Source: Spirochaetaceae bacterium (GTDB lineage Bacteria > Spirochaetota > Spirochaetia > Treponematales > Treponemataceae). From it: a stretch of DNA of 7,513 bases. Below the pieces are notes generated by a model that searched no databases, was not told where the DNA came from, and saw nothing but the letters and a program-made list of their open reading frames with translations. Location of the stretch: contig JAGCMR010000173.1 in assembly GCA_017646305.1 (NCBI GenBank), forward strand, positions 1 to 7,513. Reading direction: 5' to 3'. Positions within the stretch are counted from its first letter, which is position 1. Each line of letters begins with the position of its first letter. Both the position numbers and the translations under genes were made by a program. Positions 2,994-7,513 of the stretch are shown here, piece by piece.

Positions 2994-5837
2994 CTAGTGG
3001 AGCAAGGCTGCAATATCTGGCCGCTGCCATCTTACAGCTATGTCGTAGGGCCGCTCTCCAGTAAGACTTTTCTGGTTCTTGCTTAATCCCATGGATAATA
3101 AACGCTTTATTGTTTCTCCATCACTAAGACGTGCAGCATAGTGAAGGATTCCTTCTCCAGAAATATCTGTCTTTGTTTTAGCCTGTTTTACCAGCTGATC
3201 AAGAATCTCTTGATTACCTTTTAATGCTAAGGAAACGGCACATTCCCCAGTATTATCGGAAATAAAGGGATCTGCTCCATACTGGAGTAAAATTGCTGCT
3301 AAGGGAAGATTTCCTTGTGCTGCAGCAAGGGTGATTGGGGTACTACCAGAGCTATTCCGTCTATTAACGGGATATTTTTTTGCCAGAAGCACATCCATAA
3401 TGGCTGGCTGTACACCAGAGTTTACTGCAACGTGGATAGGAGAGTTTCCGTAGGAATCGCTTAAGTTCAAGTTTGCACCTAAAACCTCGTTAATAGCTGA
3501 TTCTCCCTTGTTAAATACTAATGACAGAGGAGTGTTGCCGTCCTTATCTCGTGATAAAGGATCGCCACCAGCCATACGAACAAGTCTCAAAACCTGAGGA
3601 TCACCTAAAATTGCAGCCTCATGGAAGGCATTGCGTCCGTTCATTTCCTGAAGGAGTGGAGAGGCACCCTTGTTCAGAAGCAGGGCTATAAGCTCTGTGT
3701 TGCCGCTTTGGATGGCGTCCATTAATACAGTCTTTCCTGTTTCATCAGAAGTATTGATATTTGCTCCATGGTCTATCAGGAGAGTTGCCAGCTGAGTTTT
3801 TCCTGTTCGAGCAGCCTCTGCCAAGGGGCTTTTTCCTGCAATGTTCTGAGCATTGAGATTTGCTCCCAATACAAAAAGCTTTTTCAGCGCATTGAGGCTA
3901 TCCCAGCGGATACAGGCATGGATGGGGGTATTTCCCAAGTTGTCTCGAATGTTGAATTGGGCTCCCTTGGCTACCAAGGCTTCTATAACGGCAGGACTAT
4001 CTATTTTAACACCGTTGTAGATAGGCGTTTCACCATTTGCGTTTCGAGCATTGGTATCTGCACCCTTCTCGGACAGGAGATTGATTGCAGATACAAGCTC
4101 CCATTCAGCAGCATAGTGGATGGGAGTGTTTCCACTACCATCAGTTGCTTGAATCACCTTGGAATTTAAAAGCCAGTTGTTACTACTGTTACTGGATTCA
4201 AGGACATAACGCAGAGGTGAATAATCATTATTGTTGGTGGCAAAGATATCTGCATCACGGTTTAAAAGGAATTCTCCTGCCCGTTGGATGTTTCTTTGAA
4301 CTGCCAGTGAAAGGGGAGTATCTCCATTTCTGTTTTGACTATTGATTTCCTTGTTCAAGGTGTAGATATATTCCAAGGTCATGGTAAGGTCGTCGGCAAT
4401 GGGTTTGTCGGACTTGGTTTCTTCTTCTAGAATAAAGCTTGGCTCAGCAGTGAGTATGGCTAAATGGTAGGCTGTGTTTCCGTAGGAATCACGGCTATGG
4501 ATATTGCTGGCAATCAGTACCTTTTTGGACATTTCTGGGCCAGCTTTCAGGGAGCGGGTGAGGGGAGTTTCTCCCATGTTATCCTCTGCATGGATGTCTG
4601 CTCCTGCGCCAATGTAGAACTGTATGATGGCAGTGCGGCGATGGTCTACGGCTAAGGCTAAGGGTGTGATTCCTTCCTTGTTGCGCTCGTTAATATCAGC
4701 ACCTGCAAGAATAAGCTGATTCAAGGTTTTGTCGTCGGCTCCATTCATGGTGGCCACGTGGAGTACAGAGTCACCATACAAGTCCTTCATATATACATTT
4801 GCTCTGTAGGACAACAAAAGACTGTAAATTTCTGCTTGGTTCTTTTGGGGCATAATCAACAAAATGGGACTTTTCCCCAAATTATCCTGGGCATTTACCT
4901 TTGCTCCAGCATCTAGCAAGAGACGGGCATTTTCAACATGGCCGTAACGGATGGATTCATGAAGTGGTGTGGAACCAGAAATATCTTGAGCGGAAATATT
5001 TGCTCCCTGTTCCAGTAAATAGGAAGTAATACCTATGTGATTTTGGATACTGGAAAGGTGTAGAGGTGTCTGTCCATCTTCTAGGCGAAGGGTTGGATTT
5101 CTTAAAAGAGTAGAGTTCTCAAAGTAGGAGTAGATACCACCTTCTGGTTTTGCTCCATTCAGCAGGAGGGTTGCAGCAATACGGATACTTTGTGGATCCT
5201 GATGATTTTCCAAAGCCCGAGCTAAAGGTTTTTTACCTTCGTTGTCAGGAACAGACAATGGGATTCTTTTTCGTGCAGCATATTCCAAGGCAGAAAGATT
5301 TTTATCCATCACAAAGTAATGGATAATGGTTCTTCCTCTGGTATCCTGCAATTCCCCAGTTCTGGTGGTAATCATTGCATCAAAAAACTGAGTACCCTTT
5401 TCTATACCCAACTCTAGGGCCGTTTTTCCATAGGCATCCATAGCAAAAATATCACTGTCAACTGCTGAAAGGATTTGAGCTGCTGCAACGCTATCGTTTT
5501 TAACTGCCACATGGAGGGCAGTGTCGCTATCATTATTCTTTAACTCTGTGGAAGCACCCATGGAAACAAACAACTGTACTAATTCAGCATGGTTTACTTT
5601 GGCGGCGGCATGAAGAACTGTGTTTCCATTTTCATCCACAGTGTTAATATCCCGCTGAAACTGCAAGGAATCCTTAACTTCATCATATTTTCCTGCCAGA
5701 ATTAAATCCTGTACAGTTTTGGGTTCTGCTGGCGGTTCTACTGGAGGCTGAGATTCTACAGGCTCAGTACTTTCACAAGAAATAAACAGTACTAGTGAAA
5801 AAAGAATCAAGCTCAGTACTAAAGAAATCTTACGCAT
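2994..5837 (-). CDS. ankyrin-repeat lipoprotein, 947 aa, about 26 repeats
   Basis: The N-terminus has a Lys/Arg start, a hydrophobic segment (about 4-20) and a relaxed spirochaete-type lipobox F-I-S-C with Cys21. A Pro/Glu-rich linker (22-40) follows. It is therefore predicted to be exported and lipidated, and to sit in the envelope. Residues 41-65 look like a capping half-repeat. About 26 ankyrin repeats fill 66-947, with the usual DxxGxTPLH and LLxxGA features. Repeats 5, 11, 12 and 14 are irregular, with a longer insertion around 466-485. There is no enzymatic or membrane domain, so the likely role is protein binding or scaffolding; the partner is unknown. ATG at 5837 has AGGAG (5847-5843), five bases ahead. 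Repeats alternate in a D-start/N-start order (see findings). T. pallidum also carries ankyrin-repeat proteins (from memory). I saw no convincing promoter upstream. Confidence 0.93.
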   Translation of the reverse strand: MRKISLVLSLILFSLVLFISCESTEPVESQPPVEPPAEPKTVQDLILAGKYDEVKDSLQFQRDINTVDENGNTVLHAAAKVNHAELVQLFVSMGASTELKNNDSDTALHVAVKNDSVAAAQILSAVDSDIFAMDAYGKTALELGIEKGTQFFDAMITTRTGELQDTRGRTIIHYFVMDKNLSALEYAARKRIPLSVPDNEGKKPLARALENHQDPQSIRIAATLLLNGAKPEGGIYSYFENSTLLRNPTLRLEDGQTPLHLSSIQNHIGITSYLLEQGANISAQDISGSTPLHESIRYGHVENARLLLDAGAKVNAQDNLGKSPILLIMPQKNQAEIYSLLLSYRANVYMKDLYGDSVLHVATMNGADDKTLNQLILAGADINERNKEGITPLALAVDHRRTAIIQFYIGAGADIHAEDNMGETPLTRSLKAGPEMSKKVLIASNIHSRDSYGNTAYHLAILTAEPSFILEEETKSDKPIADDLTMTLEYIYTLNKEINSQNRNGDTPLSLAVQRNIQRAGEFLLNRDADIFATNNNDYSPLRYVLESSNSSNNWLLNSKVIQATDGSGNTPIHYAAEWELVSAINLLSEKGADTNARNANGETPIYNGVKIDSPAVIEALVAKGAQFNIRDNLGNTPIHACIRWDSLNALKKLFVLGANLNAQNIAGKSPLAEAARTGKTQLATLLIDHGANINTSDETGKTVLMDAIQSGNTELIALLLNKGASPLLQEMNGRNAFHEAAILGDPQVLRLVRMAGGDPLSRDKDGNTPLSLVFNKGESAINEVLGANLNLSDSYGNSPIHVAVNSGVQPAIMDVLLAKKYPVNRRNSSGSTPITLAAAQGNLPLAAILLQYGADPFISDNTGECAVSLALKGNQEILDQLVKQAKTKTDISGEGILHYAARLSDGETIKRLLSMGLSKNQKSLTGERPYDIAVRWQRPDIAALLH

Positions 5838-5909
5838 AAAAACTCCTATATTATTGTATCGTACAAAAAAGGAGTGGAGTTAAGTTGTTTATAAGGAAGG
5901 GGTAAAATG

Positions 5910-5945
5910 AAAAAATAAGGCCATCCTAGGTATCCTTGGATGGCC
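5910..5945 (-). terminator. intrinsic terminator of perR
   Basis: On the minus strand, GGCCATCC (5945-5938) pairs with GGATGGCC (5926-5919). An inner AGG/CCT stem around ATA continues it after one A-A mismatch, and TTATTTTTT follows. It ends the perR transcript before the ankyrin gene's upstream region, so the two minus-strand genes are separate units. Confidence 0.9.
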
Positions 5946-5964
5946 CAAAATCAATCAAAATAAT

Positions 5965-6408
5965 TTATGCTTCTTGTACGGTACATTTGGAACAGGTTCC
6001 CCAAATGCAGGTTTGAATCTTTGACAAGGAAAAGCCCATGGGTAATTTCTGTGCAAAGGATTTATAAACTGTGGAAGTTTCCTCGTAGGGAATGTCACTT
6101 ACTGAACCACAGCAATTACACTTGAAGTGCAGGTGATCTCTCACATCCGCATCATAGCGCAGCTCTTCATTTTCTATGGTGATAGTTTCTACTAACCCAT
6201 GCTTGTGAAAAAGCTTCAGAGTATTGTAAACCGTTGTTCTTGATAAAGTGGGAATTTCTGAAATAAGGGCAGAATATACGGTTTCCACAGTAGGATGTTC
6301 TGTTGTATTACAAAGATAGCGATAAATATGAATTCTCTGCAAAGAAGGACGAATACCACAAGCAATAATCCTGTTTGTCATTTCTCTTTCTGTTAACATC
6401 AGTTTCAT
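5965..6408 (-). CDS. perR: PerR-type peroxide-responsive Fur-family repressor, 147 aa
   Basis: This cytoplasmic metal-dependent repressor has an N-terminal winged helix (about 10-80, with HPTVETVYSAL and SRTTVYNTLKLF) and a C-terminal dimerisation domain. Candidate regulatory metal ligands are His38, Asp86, His92, His94 and Asp105. These equal B. subtilis PerR His37, Asp85, His91, His93 and Asp104 shifted by one. Asp at 86 and 105, rather than the Glu of classical Fur, favours PerR, where Fe-catalysed oxidation of the histidines senses peroxide. The structural zinc cysteines are Cys97/Cys100 and Cys139/Cys142. ATG at 6408 has AGGAAG (6421-6416), seven bases ahead, and a promoter with a Per-box-like operator lies upstream. 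Length is typical. A Fur or Zur role is possible but less likely given the ligand set and operator. The regulon is not visible here. Confidence 0.87.
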   Translation of the reverse strand: MKLMLTEREMTNRIIACGIRPSLQRIHIYRYLCNTTEHPTVETVYSALISEIPTLSRTTVYNTLKLFHKHGLVETITIENEELRYDADVRDHLHFKCNCCGSVSDIPYEETSTVYKSFAQKLPMGFSLSKIQTCIWGTCSKCTVQEA

Positions 6409-6440
6409 TGTGTTACTTCCTATTTCCCTTTAGTATAAAA

Positions 6441-6455
6441 TTGTAATTATTACAA
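6441..6455. promoter_or_regulatory. Per-box-like operator, perfect 7-1-7 palindrome
   Basis: TTGTAATTATTACAA is a perfect inverted repeat of seven bases around one central base. It differs from the Per box consensus TTATAATnATTATAA at one base per arm. It covers the predicted perR transcription start (near 6451), starting three bases after the -10, so PerR bound here should block its own transcription. Confidence 0.8.
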
Positions 6456-6457
6456 AT

Positions 6458-6486
6458 ATGATATAGAACAAGAAATCTATTGTCAA
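6458..6486 (-). promoter_or_regulatory. promoter of perR
   Basis: On the minus strand, a perfect -35 TTGACA (6486-6481) is followed after exactly 17 bases by -10 TATCAT (6463-6458). The predicted start near 6451 gives a leader of about 43 bases to the ATG at 6408. Confidence 0.82.
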
Positions 6487-6488
6487 CT

Positions 6489-6522
6489 AAAAATCTTTTT
6501 TTGGAGAAAAAAAATGATTTTT
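6489..6522. repeat. A/T-rich inverted repeat upstream of the perR promoter
   Basis: AAAAATC (6489-6495) and GATTTTT (6516-6522) are perfect complements, with inner T7 and A8 tracts around GGAG and one unpaired T. It lies just beyond the perR -35. With no G+C-rich stem it is a poor terminator for the upstream gene. Its phased A tracts could act as an UP element or a bend. Confidence 0.5.
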
Positions 6523-6613
6523 TAACAAAGAAACAATAGAAGAAATTGATATAACATTAAAAATGTTTCCAAATTACTTGCTCAAGATTGTATACAGTAC
6601 ATATTCATCCAGA

Positions 6614-6641
6614 GCATGTCTATGCAGGGCATGTCTATGCA
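6614..6641. repeat. tandem direct repeat of GCATGTCTATGCA
   Basis: The 13-mer occurs at 6614-6626 and again at 6629-6641, with a 15-base period and no mismatch. Each copy has inverted ends (GCAT/ATGC). The second also forms the perfect palindrome CTATGCATAG (6635-6644). It sits 8 bases past the stop of the diguanylate cyclase gene, in the 240-base gap before perR. That gap holds no gene that I can support. Confidence 0.6.
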
Positions 6642-6648
6642 TAGATAG

Positions 6649-7513
6649 TTATTCTTTAGGTATGCGGTTTTTTCGCTGAGCCTTTTTCTTGTACATTTTT
6701 TCGTCTGCTTCCTTAATAAGTTGCATATAATCAATGGGAAGTTTTTCTGTGGTGGCAGAGCCAAGAGAAATACTAGTATTGTATTCCTTTTTGATTTCCT
6801 GCATCTTGTTTTCTATGGTGCTTACTCGTTCCTTAACCACCTGTTGCTCTGTATTTGTAAGAATTATTAGGAATTCATCGCCACCTAACCTAAAGATAAA
6901 GTCGTCTAATTGTACTGAGGATTTAATAACATCATGACAGAGGGTAATATATTCATTCCCCTTGTCATGACCATGGGTATCGTTTACTACTTTGAGTCCG
7001 TCAATATCACACATAATGAAACTAATGGGAAGAAGCTTGAGTAACTCATCATTAGCAACGGAAAATTCTGCCTGCTTTATTTCTAAAAAATGGCGATTAT
7101 AGCAGCCGCAAAGGGGGTCACGAAAGGCCTTGTCTTCTAAAGTAGACAAAAATCTTTGCATGGAAGAAATTGCCACAAGCATGAGTAGAGTACCTGTTTC
7201 ATCTTTATTGTTCTTTTTTTTAAGAGAAATCTCTTGTTTGTGGAGATAGAAAATGTCTCCGTTAGCTTTGCTTTGAAGGATGATATTTTTCTCATTTGAA
7301 AATAAATCGTTTTGAGCAATCTTTGTGTCGATGTAGTAGGGTGAAAAATGTGCCATTATATCCTGCAAAGAGTCTGTGAATTCTAAACCCTTGTAGATGT
7401 TGGGACAAATTCTAAAGGCTTCTTCATTGGCGTAGACTATGTTTTCATCCTTATTGAGGAAGAAAATAGGAAAAAGCATAGTCTTCATGAGCTTTTCCTG
7501 TCCCTTGTCTACA
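6649..7513 (-). CDS. PAS-GGDEF diguanylate cyclase (5' end probably outside the window)
   Basis: The protein would make cyclic di-GMP from two GTP. Numbering from the Met at 7488, residues 5-110 form a PAS-like sensor (PIFFLNKDENIVYAN start). Residues 120-270 form a GGDEF domain: DPLCGCYNR (124-132), metal-binding Asp161 in CDIDGLK, and an intact GGDEF signature at 202-206. The inhibitory RxxD site is absent: QLDD stands where RxxD is expected, so product inhibition of the usual kind is unlikely. The frame stays open past 7488 to the window edge (VDKGQEKL before the Met), and that stretch fits the helix that usually leads into a PAS domain. I therefore treat it as truncated. A start at 7488, with a weak AGGA ahead, is the alternative. 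No membrane segment is in the visible part. No clear terminator follows. Confidence 0.87.
   Translation of the reverse strand, partial: VDKGQEKLMKTMLFPIFFLNKDENIVYANEEAFRICPNIYKGLEFTDSLQDIMAHFSPYYIDTKIAQNDLFSNEKNIILQSKANGDIFYLHKQEISLKKKNNKDETGTLLMLVAISSMQRFLSTLEDKAFRDPLCGCYNRHFLEIKQAEFSVANDELLKLLPISFIMCDIDGLKVVNDTHGHDKGNEYITLCHDVIKSSVQLDDFIFRLGGDEFLIILTNTEQQVVKERVSTIENKMQEIKKEYNTSISLGSATTEKLPIDYMQLIKEADEKMYKKKAQRKNRIPKE

Noticed and set aside
5766..5820. Three AGTACT palindromes in the ankyrin signal-peptide region, one extended to AGTACTAGT, resembling part of a TrpR operator
   Set aside because: Spacing is uneven (22 and 27 bases), they lie within coding sequence downstream of the start, and no full operator palindrome forms.
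5895..5918. AAGGAAGGGG followed by ATG AAA AAA TAA on the plus strand
   Set aside because: A good ribosome site but only three codons, overlapping the perR terminator's T run on the other strand. Chance is the simplest explanation.
6582..6764. Minus-strand frame of 60 codons with a CIDMP repeat
   Set aside because: It overlaps the 3' end of the diguanylate cyclase in another frame, and the repeat is just the tandem 13-mer translated.

Overview
The window looks like ordinary chromosome from a low-to-moderate G+C spirochaete, most likely Treponema or a close relative. The reasons are the large ankyrin-repeat lipoprotein with a relaxed lipobox (F-I-S-C), a bacterial PerR-type Fur protein, a true TrpR-type repressor, and tRNA genes without encoded CCA. 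The genus is an inference from gene content and composition; nothing here proves it.

Layout. Positions 1-759 hold the end of a tightly packed plus-strand operon: the tail of one gene, a 54-codon gene that overlaps it, and a 170-codon gene with a Cys/His zinc-ribbon-like motif. A strong terminator follows at 794-820. Positions 854-1282 are a tRNA cluster. tRNA-Leu(UAA) is on the minus strand, with its own terminator and promoter. It diverges from tRNA-Asp(GUC) and tRNA-Pro(CGG) on the plus strand. An intrinsic terminator sits between tRNA-Asp and tRNA-Pro, only one base ahead of tRNA-Pro. Positions 1266-1588 are a G+C-rich tandem repeat array. Its units begin with a copy of the last 18 bases of the tRNA-Pro region, which resembles the tyrT/rtT arrangement known from E. 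coli. I regard this as the most unusual part of the window.

Next come a TatD-type metal hydrolase (1634-2524), a strong terminator, and a small TrpR-family repressor (2664-2954). The repressor's predicted promoter places the transcription start on the A of its ATG. Converging on it is a 947-residue ankyrin lipoprotein on the minus strand (2994-5837). Its roughly 26 repeats fall into an ordered A-B-C / A-B pattern. Upstream, also on the minus strand, are a PerR-like peroxide-sensing regulator (5965-6408) with a perfect 7-1-7 Per-box-like operator on its own promoter, and a PAS-GGDEF diguanylate cyclase (6649 to the window edge).

The genes do not form one pathway. They are separate units bounded by terminators: a translation-related tRNA block, a hydrolase, two small metabolite- or stress-responsive regulators, an envelope-anchored protein-interaction scaffold, and a cyclic-di-GMP signalling enzyme.
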